A stretch of 64,000 nt of DNA from Microbacterium nanhaiense (GTDB lineage: Bacteria; Actinomycetota; Actinomycetes; Actinomycetales; Microbacteriaceae), in contig NZ_BMMQ01000002.1 of NCBI RefSeq assembly GCF_014646015.1, positions 372,277 through 436,276 on the forward strand. The letters are read 5' to 3'. Below the pieces are notes generated by a model that saw nothing but the letters and a program-made list of their open reading frames with translations, was not told the origin of the DNA and did not search any database. A program made the translations under genes and the position numbers. Below are positions 18,610 to 27,603 of the stretch, piece by piece. The stretch's first letter is position 1, and every line of letters begins with the position of its first letter.

Positions 18610-18938
18610 GACGCCCCTTCCATTCAGGTCGGGATTGGCAGAAGCGCGCGACCACCATCGTCGGTTGTTGCGCATGATCAATCTAAACCTTGAGCATGCT
18701 CGACACAACCATTGCGCATGCTCAAACTTGGGTGTAGAACGGAAAGCCCGCTCCGTTTGAGCATGCTCAACGAGGGAAATGTGGGCATGCTCGCGCCACT
18801 GCACCGAGGAGGTGCACCATGCGATACCCCCATGCCCGAAACCGGCCCACGCTCCGGCTTGCTGGAAGCTGGTGCGCACCTCTGAGTCATATCGCCGCAC
18901 TTCGATTCGCGGCGTTACGGCGAAGAGGAGGCCGGGTG
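18610..18938. promoter_or_regulatory. Divergent control region with GCATGCTC operator array
   Basis: This 329-base gap between the repressor and the ArdC-like gene holds five related sites with core GCATG(C/A)TC starting at 18672, 18694, 18716, 18761 and 18785. The best is the perfect 14-bp palindrome at 18757-18770. Spacings are 22, 22, 45 and 24 bases, close to two or four helical turns, so the sites face the same side of the DNA. This fits cooperative binding by a dimeric repressor controlling both directions. No clear -35/-10 pair could be assigned. The repeats are seen directly; the function is inferred. Confidence 0.75.
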
Positions 18939-20036
18939 ATGGCTACTGTCGAAGACCGCAGGGCGGCGCGAGATCAGAAGCTCGATGAGCTGCACGAGAA
19001 GCTCACCGGGGCGGTCGAGCAGCTCGTGACGGGTGAGGACTGGAAGCAGGCGATCGCGTTCGCGGCGAACTTCCGCAGCCGCTCGTTCAACAACACGCTC
19101 CTGATCTGGCTCCAGCACCAGGGAGCATACGAGCAGGGTCTCGTCACCGAACCGGTGCCGACGTATGTCGCCGGTTACAAGCAGTGGCAAGATCTCGGAC
19201 GTCAGGTGATGAAGGGCCAGCCTGGCTATCAGATCCTTGCCCCGGTGACCGGCCGCTTCGCGTCTTCGAACCCGTCAGATCCGGAATCGTGGCGGCGGCT
19301 CAACAAGTTCGAGAAGCCCCGCCCCGGCGAGGTCGTGCGTTCGAAGATGATCGGCGTACGCCCCGCCTACGTGTGGGATGTCTCGCAAACCGACGGCGAT
19401 CCGCTGCCGGAGCTTCCACGTGCGCAGCTCCTCACCGGTCAGGCACCGGCAGGCCTCTGGGACGGCCTAAAGCAGCAGGTCGAAGCCGCCGGGTTCACGC
19501 TCGCCGACGCCGCCAGCGCATCCGAGATATATGGCGCGAACGGCGTCACCGACTACGGGGCACGCACGGTGCAGGTGCGTGCGGATATGGATGATGCGGC
19601 GCGGGTGAAGACGCTCGCGCACGAGCTCGGGCACGTGCTCATGCACGATCCGGAGAATGTCGATGCCAGGCAGCATCGCGGGATCGGTGAGGTGGAGGCC
19701 GAGTCGGTGGCGCTGATGATCGGTGCCGCGCACGGCATGGACACCAGCGCCTACACGATCCCGTACGTCTCGTCGTGGGCGGCGAACGTCGACGGGAAAG
19801 AGCCCGCCGAGATCGTCAAAGCCACCGGCGAACGCGTCCGCGCGACCGCGCTGAAGATCCTCGACCAGCTCGACACCGCCCAGATCGGCAACGGCGTCCC
19901 ACCGGGCCTCGACCGCGACGCCCCGAAACGCCGCACGCCCGAGGCATCGCATGCGCCTGAGCGCGGTGCTCGATTCGCTGAATCGGCCTCGTCTGGGCGT
20001 GCGGCTGAGCCGGTTGCGGCAAGGAGCCTGGCATGA
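18939..20036 (+). CDS. ArdC-like antirestriction protein
   Basis: A 365-residue protein with an N-terminal ArdC-type single-stranded-DNA-binding domain (about 1-140, including NNTLLIWLQ and YKQWQDLGRQV) and a C-terminal metallopeptidase-like domain with HELGH (228-232). ArdC proteins enter recipients with plasmids and protect incoming DNA from restriction. Start chosen at 18939 because AGAGGAGG lies eight bases upstream. It is the first gene of the transfer operon and overlaps the primase gene as ATGA. The C-terminal 40 residues are low complexity. Confidence 0.85.
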   Translation: MATVEDRRAARDQKLDELHEKLTGAVEQLVTGEDWKQAIAFAANFRSRSFNNTLLIWLQHQGAYEQGLVTEPVPTYVAGYKQWQDLGRQVMKGQPGYQILAPVTGRFASSNPSDPESWRRLNKFEKPRPGEVVRSKMIGVRPAYVWDVSQTDGDPLPELPRAQLLTGQAPAGLWDGLKQQVEAAGFTLADAASASEIYGANGVTDYGARTVQVRADMDDAARVKTLAHELGHVLMHDPENVDARQHRGIGEVEAESVALMIGAAHGMDTSAYTIPYVSSWAANVDGKEPAEIVKATGERVRATALKILDQLDTAQIGNGVPPGLDRDAPKRRTPEASHAPERGARFAESASSGRAAEPVAARSLA

Positions 20037-20944
20037 GTGCGCTGCCGGGCTCGTTCGCTTCCGTGATGCACCGGATGCCCGACTGGGCGACCCCGGCGCA
20101 GGCCGCTGTAGAACTCGCGAAAGTGGGTGTGCCGGTGTTCCCGGTTGGTGAGGATAAGCGGCCGCTCACCAGGCACGGCTTCCACGACTCCAGCACCGAT
20201 CTCGCGCAGGTGGAGCGGTGGTGGCAGCGGTTCCCGCAGGCGGGGCTCGCGATCCCGACCGGGATGCCGTCCGGTGTTGTGGTCGTCGATGTCGACGTGC
20301 ACGGCGTCAACGGGTATGACGCGCTCCAGCGCGCGGCATCCCGGCACTTCCTCGACGGGTGGGAGGTCGCCGTCGATACTCCATCGGGCGGTCGGCACCT
20401 GTACTACCCGGCGTCGCCGGATGGGCCGCAGGGATGCTGGCAGGCGGCGAAGGCAGGCATCGACTTCCGTGGAGACGGCGGCTACATCGTCGTCCCGCCG
20501 ACGAGCCGCGACATCGACGGCACCCGCATCCCGTACCGGGCGTTCGAGTTCGCAACGGGCCGTGCGATGCCTGTCGAGACGGAGCGGTTGCGGAACTTCC
20601 TCGACGCGCGCCCGGTCGTTCTGGCGCGGGTGGCGACGTCGTATGCGCCGAGCGAGGTGGAGCGGCTCGCCGGCTGGGTGTCGAGGCTTCAGGAGGGCGA
20701 GCGGAACCACGGTCTGTTCTGGGCGGCGTGCAAGATGGCCGAACACGGCGTCGGCACCGCCGAAGCACTCGACGCCCTCACTGCGGCCGGCGGGCAGGCA
20801 GGCCTCAGCGAGCGCGAAGTGTCGACCACGGTGCGCTCGGCGTTCCGTACGGTCACCGGGTCGTTACCCGCGAGCCCGAACGAGACCGCACGGCAGTGGG
20901 CGAACCGTGCGCCGTCGATCTCGGCCCCGGTGAGGACGCTGTGA
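20033..20944 (+). CDS. Bifunctional DNA primase/polymerase N-terminal domain protein
   Basis: A 303-residue primase-polymerase-like protein. It has the archaeo-eukaryotic primase fold signature: KRPLTRHGFHDSSTD, the catalytic acid pair in VVVVDVDVHG (about 79-88), PSGGRHLYY (about 116-124) and GDGGYIVVPPT. The helicase domain that often follows in larger homologues is missing; the C-terminal 100 residues are mostly helical. It probably primes the complementary strand after transfer or supports ICE replication. Coupled to both neighbours (ATGA upstream, one-base overlap downstream). Confidence 0.85.
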   Translation: MSALPGSFASVMHRMPDWATPAQAAVELAKVGVPVFPVGEDKRPLTRHGFHDSSTDLAQVERWWQRFPQAGLAIPTGMPSGVVVVDVDVHGVNGYDALQRAASRHFLDGWEVAVDTPSGGRHLYYPASPDGPQGCWQAAKAGIDFRGDGGYIVVPPTSRDIDGTRIPYRAFEFATGRAMPVETERLRNFLDARPVVLARVATSYAPSEVERLAGWVSRLQEGERNHGLFWAACKMAEHGVGTAEALDALTAAGGQAGLSEREVSTTVRSAFRTVTGSLPASPNETARQWANRAPSISAPVRTL

Positions 20945-21600
20945 TGCGCGAGCAACGACAGAGGCCGCGGCGTTGGGCGGTGATCACGGCCGTCGCGGGA
21001 ACGGTGTTCATCGCGGCGGGTGCGTTCTGGCTCTCGTTCACCTCGCTGGCCGACCTCGCGCACCGATCCGGTATTGGGACCGGGCAGGCGTGGGCGTGGC
21101 CGCTGATCGTGGACGGCATCATCGTTGTCGCCACGGTCGCCGTCGTCGCCCTCGCCGGGAAACCTGCCGCCTGGTATCCCTGGGCGCTGCTCATCGGCGG
21201 TGCGCTGGTATCGGTGACGGCGAACGCGATCCACGCGATCATCGCCGCCGACAGCGACGTCCCCGGCCTCCTCGCCGGAGCCGTCGCCGCTGTGCCGCCC
21301 GTCGTGCTGCTCGCGATCACGCACCTCACCGTCATCCTCGCCCGACACGACAACGCCCCCGTACCTGAACCCGTCGCTGAGCTGGCCGAGCTCGAGGCCG
21401 TCGAAGACGACGAGTCGGAACCGGGAACGGTGGATCGGCGAGAGCTCGCGGCGGCGCTTCGCGGCATGGGGTGGAGCAACAAGCAGATCGCGGGCGAACT
21501 CGATGTCCACCCATCCACCATCGGCCGCTGGCTCACCGCCGAAGACCCCACGAACATCACTGACGACCCTGCACCCGACCTGGTTGCAAGGGCGGATTAA
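20944..21600 (+). CDS. DUF2637 membrane protein with C-terminal HTH
   Basis: A 218-residue protein. Four hydrophobic segments fill residues 10 to about 130, in the pattern of DUF2637/SpdB-like spread proteins of actinobacterial mobile elements. The C-terminal tail is acidic (about 140-165) and is followed by a short helix-turn-helix, MGWSNKQIAGELDVHPSTIGRWL. This combination suggests a membrane protein that touches ICE DNA. It begins one base inside the primase stop. Role in plasmid or ICE spread is inferred from the family. Confidence 0.75.
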   Translation: MREQRQRPRRWAVITAVAGTVFIAAGAFWLSFTSLADLAHRSGIGTGQAWAWPLIVDGIIVVATVAVVALAGKPAAWYPWALLIGGALVSVTANAIHAIIAADSDVPGLLAGAVAAVPPVVLLAITHLTVILARHDNAPVPEPVAELAELEAVEDDESEPGTVDRRELAAALRGMGWSNKQIAGELDVHPSTIGRWLTAEDPTNITDDPAPDLVARAD

Positions 21601-21614
21601 TCCAAGGAGGAATC

Positions 21615-21989
21615 ATGAACACCACCACCGATACGCCCCGCACGAGCGGCATCGAGCCGAGCGATGTCGCCGGAACGAACGGCGTGCCCGACGCGATCGA
21701 GGCCGCCTCGGTCGGCCAGCATCGCCGGGATCTCGCGTTCGACCCGGCAGCGGTGCGCGCCCGTGGCGTCGAATGGGTCCGGCCCAGGGATCTCATGATG
21801 CGTGCCGGGTCGCGCGTGGCCGGGGCGGGCATCGACTTCCATACCGAGCTGATGCGCCGCACCCGCACTGCGACCGCCGATTCCGCGCGCTATCTGCGCG
21901 ATCGTGCCCGGCATCTCCCGCCGGTCTCTGCCTTCGGTCGCTCCGGTACTCGTACCGGTGCGGAACGCGGCCCGGTCGGCATGGCATAA
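21615..21989 (+). CDS. Small conserved-looking ICE protein, function unknown
   Basis: A 124-residue basic protein with a strong ribosome site (AAGGAGGAATC before ATG). A short motif region (about 35-90) contains RDLAFDPAAVRARGVEWVRPRDLMMRAG-like charged helices. The ends are low complexity. No membrane segment, cysteine cluster or known fold is recognised. It sits in the transfer operon between the DUF2637 and a larger unknown gene, so a role in DNA processing or regulation is possible but unsupported. Confidence 0.6.
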   Translation: MNTTTDTPRTSGIEPSDVAGTNGVPDAIEAASVGQHRRDLAFDPAAVRARGVEWVRPRDLMMRAGSRVAGAGIDFHTELMRRTRTATADSARYLRDRARHLPPVSAFGRSGTRTGAERGPVGMA

Positions 21990-22082
21990 GCAGCCGCTGG
22001 AGATCCGAACATGTGCGCCGAGGTTCGGGACCGTTCGGTTCTGGGACGCGGTGTGCACCTGGTCTTCAGGAGGTTTTCTGAC

Positions 22083-22940
22083 ATGACGACTTTGACAGCA
22101 GATCCGGCCGACGACTTCACCACCGGCGAAGGGCTCCGGCACGTCCTCACCCGGCTCCACCAGCAGGGGCCGGGAGCATGGCAGCACGACCCGATCGCCG
22201 GGCAGCTCATGGCCCACGCCGCCTGCAAATACGCGGCCCTCGCACGCAGGCACGGGTTAGATCCCTGGGAAGCAGCATCGGCGGCGTTCGAGGTGATGCG
22301 GATGGCGTCCACGCGCCGCGCGAACGACCCCTGGGGCGTCGTGACCCGTGCCGTGCAGATCACCTGCATCGCCGAAGAACGAGGCCAAGGCCTGCTCTGC
22401 TCGACGAACAAAGCCCGCCGGCCCCACATCTCCGAGCTCCACGACCCCGAGCGGATCTCCGACCGCGAGACGCCGCTGTCGGACTATCACCCCGCGTTCC
22501 GCGTCACCGACCGCCACGAAGACGACCGCGACGACGACCTCACCGGAGAGGTGGCGGGTGTGGTGACGCCGCAGGCGACGGCGCGGGCGGCGATCGCGGA
22601 TGCGGTGCAGCTGTTCGTACTGCTGGGCTGGCCGAAGATGGCCGCCCAGGTGACGATCGACCGGGTCTGCGAGACCACCGAACGCGCAGGCACCCGCGCG
22701 AACGCCTACGAGATCCTCCGCCACGACAAGCAGGCCCCGATCCTGCTCGACCTGCCCGCCGACTCGTGGAAAGCCGTCGTCCGCGTACTCCTCGGCAACA
22801 CGCAGGCAGCGCTCCAGGCCTCGACCGCCGGTCGCGGCCTGTTGATGCGTCTGCTGCTGGGCGACACGGTGCAGTCGCTGCTGCATGATGACGAGCTCGT
22901 GTTCCAGATCGCGCTCGCGGCTCCCGGACGGAAGGGCTGA
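22083..22940 (+). CDS. Unknown ICE protein with weakly sigma-like N-terminal helices
   Basis: A 285-residue protein starting at 22083, placed by CAGGAGG nine bases upstream. The N-terminal half (about 30-110) has helices such as AHAACKYAALARRHGLDPWEAA and DPWGVVTRAVQITC that faintly recall sigma-70 region 2, but the match is not secure. The middle is very acidic (DRHEDDRDDD) and the C-terminal half is helical. It lies three bases ahead of the ParB-like gene, so the two are probably co-translated. It could be a regulator or a partition partner. Confidence 0.6.
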   Translation: MTTLTADPADDFTTGEGLRHVLTRLHQQGPGAWQHDPIAGQLMAHAACKYAALARRHGLDPWEAASAAFEVMRMASTRRANDPWGVVTRAVQITCIAEERGQGLLCSTNKARRPHISELHDPERISDRETPLSDYHPAFRVTDRHEDDRDDDLTGEVAGVVTPQATARAAIADAVQLFVLLGWPKMAAQVTIDRVCETTERAGTRANAYEILRHDKQAPILLDLPADSWKAVVRVLLGNTQAALQASTAGRGLLMRLLLGDTVQSLLHDDELVFQIALAAPGRKG

Positions 22941-22943
22941 GCC

Positions 22944-23936
22944 GTGGCTATCGAGGACAAGCCCGAGAACGTGGTGGTGATCCGCACCGTCGACTCGATT
23001 CAGGTCGGCGCACGTCACCGCAAGGATCTCGGCGACATCGACGCTCTCGCCGCGTCGATCGACGATGAGGGCATCTTGCAGCCGATCACGGTCACCCCGG
23101 ATGGGGTGCTCGTGTGCGGTGCGCGCAGGCTCGCGGCGATCAAGCAGCTCGGCTGGTCCGAGGCTCGGGTGTGGGTGCGGTCGGGCATCTCCACGGATCT
23201 TGAGTTCATGCTCGCCGAGCAGGACGACAACGCGTTCCACAAGCCCCTCACCGCCGTCGAAGCCGCCACCCTCTACCGCGAGATGAAGGAACTCCTCGCG
23301 GCAGACGCGGCGCAGCGGAAGGCCTCGACGCAGCTCTCATCCGAGAATCAGCCACGTTGGAACGGTCCCGCCGAATCGGCGGGACCGTTGAAGGAGCCGA
23401 TCGGTGACGCGCGCCGCCAGGCCGCCGAGATGGTCACGGGCACGTCCTCGTATACGCGGCTCGAGGAGATCAACTTCCTCCAGCGCACAGCCGAAGACGC
23501 CGGCCACCCGGCCGAGATCCGTGAGGCAGCACAGGGGTTTCTCGATGAGATCCGAGACGGTGCTCCCACGCACCCGAGGTGGCAGCAGGCGAAGAACCTC
23601 ATCGCTGCCGCCGAGGCCGAACGGGACCTGATGCTGCACCAGCTTGCCGAAGCGAAGCTCTCCGAGATCCGCAGCGGGAAGAAGCCGAAGAAGCGCAGCG
23701 CCAGCACCGCTGCGATCGCGCCGATGACGCCGAAGGCGTTCGTGCTCACCTGGTCAGAGCTCCACACGCTCTATGCGAGCACCGACCCGGCCGAGATCGC
23801 CGTGAAGATCACACGCCCCGAAGCCGACACCTTCTTCACCGCCATCGACGAGTGGAACGACTTCGCCGACCGCCTCCGCGCAGCCCTCAACGACGAACCC
23901 GCCGTGCCAGCTCGGGGGCGGCTCCGGGCGATCTGA
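22944..23936 (+). CDS. ParB/Spo0J-family DNA-binding protein
   Basis: A 330-residue protein with a ParB N-terminal CTPase/nuclease-like domain: RKDLGDIDALAASIDDEGIL followed by PITVTPDGVLVCGARRLAAI (about 25-65). A helical DNA-binding region and a KKPKKRSAS basic stretch follow. The start is GTG at 22944. No ParA ATPase is seen in the window. In ICEs such proteins serve in element maintenance or as transfer accessory factors; which applies here is unknown. Confidence 0.8.
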   Translation: MAIEDKPENVVVIRTVDSIQVGARHRKDLGDIDALAASIDDEGILQPITVTPDGVLVCGARRLAAIKQLGWSEARVWVRSGISTDLEFMLAEQDDNAFHKPLTAVEAATLYREMKELLAADAAQRKASTQLSSENQPRWNGPAESAGPLKEPIGDARRQAAEMVTGTSSYTRLEEINFLQRTAEDAGHPAEIREAAQGFLDEIRDGAPTHPRWQQAKNLIAAAEAERDLMLHQLAEAKLSEIRSGKKPKKRSASTAAIAPMTPKAFVLTWSELHTLYASTDPAEIAVKITRPEADTFFTAIDEWNDFADRLRAALNDEPAVPARGRLRAI

Positions 23937-23975
23937 CCGACGACGTGCATGGGGTGGCCTGTGCACCTGTCGGGT

Positions 23976-24656
23976 ATGACTGCTTCACCAGATCCTCACG
24001 CACGCCGCAGGCTGATCCTTATGATCACCTGCGGCGTCGTCATGCTCACCCTCATCGGCATCGGAGCCTACGGACTCATCACCGGCCCTCGACACGGCGA
24101 CGACCAGACCGCACCTCCTCCCGCACCGGAGACGACCGTCCCGACGGTGCCGCCCACGACCGCACCACGGCCAGAAGTACCCGAGATCGTTCCGACGCGG
24201 GACGCTGAAACGTTCGCACGCCGAATTGCTGCGGCGCTGTTCAGGTGGGACACCACGTTGGGCCTGTACCCGCTGGACTACACCGCCGCTCTCGTGAACG
24301 TCGGCGACCCGTCCGGTATCGAGCAGGCCGGGCTCGCCTCCGATATCGCGGGCTACCTGCCCACGCGCGACGCCTGGGTGCAACTGCGCAAATACGAGAC
24401 CACGCAGCGCATCGACGTCGACACCCTCGAGGTGCCGGTCGAGTGGAGCGAGGCTGTCGCGCAGGCCCGGCCCGCGCAGCTCCCGCCCGGCGCTGCCGCA
24501 TACACGGTCACCGGCACCCGTCACCGCGACGGCGTCTGGGACGGCGCCGATCAGGCGATGAGCGAGCAGGTGTCGTTCACGATCTTCATGGCCTGCCCGA
24601 GCGGCGACGACTGCTACCTGCTGCGCCTGTCGCAGCTGAACAACCCGTTGAAGTAG
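23976..24656 (+). CDS. Membrane-anchored conjugation protein (TcpC/VirB8-like)
   Basis: A 226-residue protein with a single transmembrane segment (about 13-35), a proline-threonine linker (TAPPPAPETTVPTVPPTTAPRP region) and a periplasm-side globular domain of about 160 residues with an alternating strand pattern. This layout fits TcpC/VirB8-type scaffold proteins of type IV secretion in Gram-positives. The start at 23976 is preferred because it directly precedes the basic and hydrophobic N-terminus; an ATG at 23949 is also open. The assignment rests on layout and operon position more than on motifs. Confidence 0.6.
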   Translation: MTASPDPHARRRLILMITCGVVMLTLIGIGAYGLITGPRHGDDQTAPPPAPETTVPTVPPTTAPRPEVPEIVPTRDAETFARRIAAALFRWDTTLGLYPLDYTAALVNVGDPSGIEQAGLASDIAGYLPTRDAWVQLRKYETTQRIDVDTLEVPVEWSEAVAQARPAQLPPGAAAYTVTGTRHRDGVWDGADQAMSEQVSFTIFMACPSGDDCYLLRLSQLNNPLK

Positions 24657-24670
24657 GCGGCGACTGGATC

Positions 24671-25861
24671 ATGCTCAAGAAGCTCGCCCTCGCGGCACTC
24701 GCGTTCTGCTTCCTCGCCCCGACGCTCGGGCTCGTGAGCATCGGCCTGATCGCCAACCCCAGCGCCAACGCCACCTGCACCGTCAACAGCGTCACCGTCG
24801 TCGACGTCCCCGACGAACTCACCGTCACCACCGCGGACGGCGTCTCGTTCACGCTGAACAAGCAGCAGCTCACCCATGCGGCCACGATCATCACCGTCGG
24901 CTCGCAGATCGACGGCATCGACCGTGACGCGACGAAGATCGCGCTCATGGCGGCGCTCACCGAGTCGACGCTGCGGATGCTCGCCAACACCGGCACATAT
25001 CCCGAATCCGGCGACTACCCGAACGACGGCAACGGGTCCGATCATGACTCGCTCGGCCTGTTCCAGATGCGCCCGCAATCCGGGTGGGGCACCGTGCAAG
25101 AGCTCATGGACCCGGAGTACCAGGCGAAGGCGTTCTACGGCGGGCCGGCCGGCCCGAACTATCCCTCGCCCCGAGGCCTCCTCGACATCCCCGGATGGCA
25201 GCAGATGGGCCTCGGCGAAGTCGCCCAAGCCGTCGAAGTCTCCGCCTACCCTGATCGCTACGACAACTACGAACCCGTCGCCGAGAAGATCCTCACCACG
25301 CTCACCACCGGCAACGGAGCCGGGGCCTCATCGACAGCAACATCCGTCGACTCGAAGCATGTTGCGGCGAAGGCGAAGAAGTCGTCCGAGCAGGTGGTGT
25401 TCCCGCTTCCGGAGGGCACATGGGTGCAGACCGATGACTTCGGTCCGAGGACCGATCCGATCACCGGCGAAGCGACCACGCACGCTGGGATCGACCTGTC
25501 CGCGGCGGACGGAACGCAGATCCTCGCCGCTGCCGACGGGGTCGTCACGGTCGCGCAGTTCGATGCGACCTGGGGCGGGCACATCGTGATCGAGCACCAG
25601 CTCGACGGCGAAACCGTCGCCACCGGGTACGTGCACATGTGGGCTCACGGCATCCATGTGAGGGTCGGCGACAACGTCGTCGCAGGCCAGTACATCGGCG
25701 ACGTCGGCTCATCCGGGCATTCGACCGGCCCGCACCTGCACTTCGAGGTCCGCCCCGGCGGCACGAACAGCGAACCGGTCGACCCGGCGAAGTGGCTCAA
25801 CGATCACGACGCTGCCGACCTACCGGAAGCCACCACCGGCCCGACCGGATGCGAACTGTGA
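24671..25861 (+). CDS. Conjugative cell-wall hydrolase: Slt-like plus M23 peptidase
   Basis: A 396-residue secreted enzyme that opens peptidoglycan for the mating channel. It has an N-terminal hydrophobic signal (1-25), a lytic-transglycosylase-like region with ALMAALTESTLRM and SLGLFQMRPQSGWG (about 95-150), and an M23 endopeptidase domain with THAGIDLSAADG (zinc ligands H and D), GYVHM and HLHFEVRPGG near the C-terminus. The start at 24671 has no strong ribosome site but begins exactly at the signal sequence. VirB1/TcpG analogue in the transfer operon. Confidence 0.9.
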   Translation: MLKKLALAALAFCFLAPTLGLVSIGLIANPSANATCTVNSVTVVDVPDELTVTTADGVSFTLNKQQLTHAATIITVGSQIDGIDRDATKIALMAALTESTLRMLANTGTYPESGDYPNDGNGSDHDSLGLFQMRPQSGWGTVQELMDPEYQAKAFYGGPAGPNYPSPRGLLDIPGWQQMGLGEVAQAVEVSAYPDRYDNYEPVAEKILTTLTTGNGAGASSTATSVDSKHVAAKAKKSSEQVVFPLPEGTWVQTDDFGPRTDPITGEATTHAGIDLSAADGTQILAAADGVVTVAQFDATWGGHIVIEHQLDGETVATGYVHMWAHGIHVRVGDNVVAGQYIGDVGSSGHSTGPHLHFEVRPGGTNSEPVDPAKWLNDHDAADLPEATTGPTGCEL

Positions 25862-25872
25862 GGAGCAGCCCG

Positions 25873-26139
25873 ATGAACGTCTTCCCAGACTTCGACAGCC
25901 TCGGCGGCATCGGAGACCTCAAAACCACGATCGGCGCGATGCTCACAATCATCCTCATCGTCGCCGTACTCATGCTCATCATCTGCGCCATCATCTGGGC
26001 CATCGCCTCCTCAACGGGAAACCCCGGCCTGTCCTCGAAAGGACGGACCGGGGTCCTCGTCGCGGTCGGAGCCGCGGCGCTCGCGGGTGCCGGGGTGGCG
26101 TGGATCAACTGGCTGATCGGTGTCGGAGGGCAGCTCTGA
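25873..26139 (+). CDS. DUF6112 family membrane protein, copy 1
   Basis: An 88-residue protein with two hydrophobic helices (about 21-45 and 62-85) joined by a short polar loop with NPGLSSKGRTG. It is preceded by AGGAG. The shape resembles VirB2/TrbC-type pilin-like subunits, and DUF6112 genes typically lie upstream of TrbL-like genes in actinobacterial ICEs. A clear paralogue lies 1.5 kb downstream (27642), separated by a resistance-type cassette. Pilin role inferred. Confidence 0.75.
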   Translation: MNVFPDFDSLGGIGDLKTTIGAMLTIILIVAVLMLIICAIIWAIASSTGNPGLSSKGRTGVLVAVGAAALAGAGVAWINWLIGVGGQL

Positions 26140-26187
26140 ACTCTGGGCACGATGCTGCGTTCTAAGCAGGCAACACGCCGTAACTGA

Positions 26188-26215
26188 TTGACTTGACCCT
26201 GACGTAACGTCAGGG
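26188..26215 (+). promoter_or_regulatory. MerR-type operator/promoter
   Basis: A perfect 9-bp inverted repeat, CCCTGACGT-a-ACGTCAGGG at 26197-26215, follows overlapping -35-like TTGACT/TTGACC (26188-26198). This is the operator style of TipA/MerR regulators, which untwist a long spacer. The repeat sits directly before the ribosome site of the VOC gene. The -10 element could not be placed with confidence. Confidence 0.7.
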
Positions 26216-26229
26216 AGGAGTCTGTGGGC

Positions 26230-26742
26230 ATGAGTGATTACTACAACGCATTCGAAATCAGTCCCGTCCCCGAGCCCATCCCTGGAGCTGTGGCTCCCGA
26301 GCCCTACCGTGGCATCTACGGGATGCCCATGTTTGTCACCGTCCCTTCGACCGATCTGGCCGCATCTGAGAAGTTCTGGTGCGAGGGCCTTGGGTTCTTC
26401 AACCTGTTCGATGTGCCCGGCCGCATGGTGCATCTTCGGCGTTGGGCATTCCAGGACGTGCTCCTCGTCGCAGCAGGGGAAGACACGCAGGAGCTCCCGG
26501 CTTCGTCGGTGAGCTTCGCCTGCGTTCTTGATGAGATCGAACCGCTCGAAGAATCCTGCGCGAAAGCGTGGCCTGGCAGCACGGTTTCACCTCGGCACAC
26601 ACCGTGGAACTCGGTGGAGCTGGAGGTGCACACTCCGGAAAATGTCCGAGTGATCTTTACCGCTGCCAAACCGTTCGACCCTGCATCGCAGGAAATGAAG
26701 AACCTTGCCGAAATCGGCATTACAGCCCCAGAAAGCGAGTAA
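26230..26742 (+). CDS. VOC-family (glyoxalase/bleomycin-resistance-like) protein
   Basis: A 170-residue vicinal-oxygen-chelate fold protein. The repeat strands GMPMFVTVPSTDLAASEKFWCEGLGFF and later VSFACVLDEIE and NSVELEVHTPENVRVIFT match this family. The ATG at 26230 is chosen because GGGAGGAG lies nine bases before it. It forms a two-gene operon with the MerR/TipAS regulator and is driven from the MerR-type operator upstream, so it may bind or modify an antibiotic sensed by that regulator. The exact substrate is unknown. Confidence 0.85.
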   Translation: MSDYYNAFEISPVPEPIPGAVAPEPYRGIYGMPMFVTVPSTDLAASEKFWCEGLGFFNLFDVPGRMVHLRRWAFQDVLLVAAGEDTQELPASSVSFACVLDEIEPLEESCAKAWPGSTVSPRHTPWNSVELEVHTPENVRVIFTAAKPFDPASQEMKNLAEIGITAPESE

Positions 26743-27549
26743 GTGATGAAGCACAGTCACCTCGACGACGGGCTGACAATCGGTGAAGCAGCGACCCGCC
26801 TCGGGGTGACTGTGCGCACTCTCCACCACTGGGATCACATCGGTCTGGTTGGCCCCAGCCGACGTACCGCCAGCGGCTACCGGCTCTATACGCCACCGGA
26901 TCTCGTTCGATTGCAGCGCGTCAATATCTACCGCGAGCTAGGCGTGCCGCTAGCGAAGATCGATGACCTGCTTGACGGAACGGCGGCTGATCCTGCAGTA
27001 GCGATCCGTCAGCAGCTCGACAGAGTCGCGGGCAAGATTGAACAACTCCAGGTAGCCGAACGCGGACTACTGCGCCTCCTTGAAGCTCATGATCGGGGCG
27101 TCCTCCTCACTCCGCAGCAGCAGATGGAAATCTTTGGAGACGGGTGGAACCCGGAATGGATCGAACAAGCGAAGGAGCGTTGGGGCGGCAACGCACAATG
27201 GGCCGAGTACGCCGAGAAGTCCGCACACCGCACTCCTGAAGAGTGGGCTGCCAACGCTGAAGCAATGTCCGCGCTGGAAACTGACCTCGCTGAAGTGTTC
27301 CGGCGAGGAGTCGAACCAGATACGCCTGAAGCCCATGCGCTTGCCGAGCGTCACCGAGTGGTGTTCGAGTCGTACTTTGCCCTCACCTATGACATGCAGG
27401 TCATCCTCGGTCGCGGATATGAACAGCAACCGGAGTATCGAGAGCACTACGACAAGCTCGCACCAGGACTTGCGACCTGGTTTCGACAGGCGATCGAGTC
27501 CAACGCCGCAAAACAAGGTGTCGATCTCTCCAACGTGGCTTGGGGCTGA
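26743..27549 (+). CDS. MerR-family regulator with TipAS effector domain
   Basis: A 268-residue transcription factor. The N-terminal MerR HTH (TIGEAATRLGVTVRTLHHWDHIGLV, about 10-35) is followed by a coiled coil (about 85-115) and a TipAS-type helical domain (about 140-268) that binds thiopeptide-like drugs in TipAL. The start is GTG at 26743 or ATG at 26746, directly after the VOC stop. It probably activates its own operon from the palindrome at 26197-26215. It interrupts the transfer operon. Confidence 0.88.
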   Translation: MMKHSHLDDGLTIGEAATRLGVTVRTLHHWDHIGLVGPSRRTASGYRLYTPPDLVRLQRVNIYRELGVPLAKIDDLLDGTAADPAVAIRQQLDRVAGKIEQLQVAERGLLRLLEAHDRGVLLTPQQQMEIFGDGWNPEWIEQAKERWGGNAQWAEYAEKSAHRTPEEWAANAEAMSALETDLAEVFRRGVEPDTPEAHALAERHRVVFESYFALTYDMQVILGRGYEQQPEYREHYDKLAPGLATWFRQAIESNAAKQGVDLSNVAWG

Positions 27550-27603
27550 CAGCAACCTTGTGAGGAACGAACGGCGCACCTAGCAGGCGACCCTCAATCG
27601 CCT

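Noticed and set aside
18610..18900. N-terminal extension of the XRE repressor
   Set aside because: It would be encoded by the operator palindromes; the strong ribosome site marks 18609 as the start.
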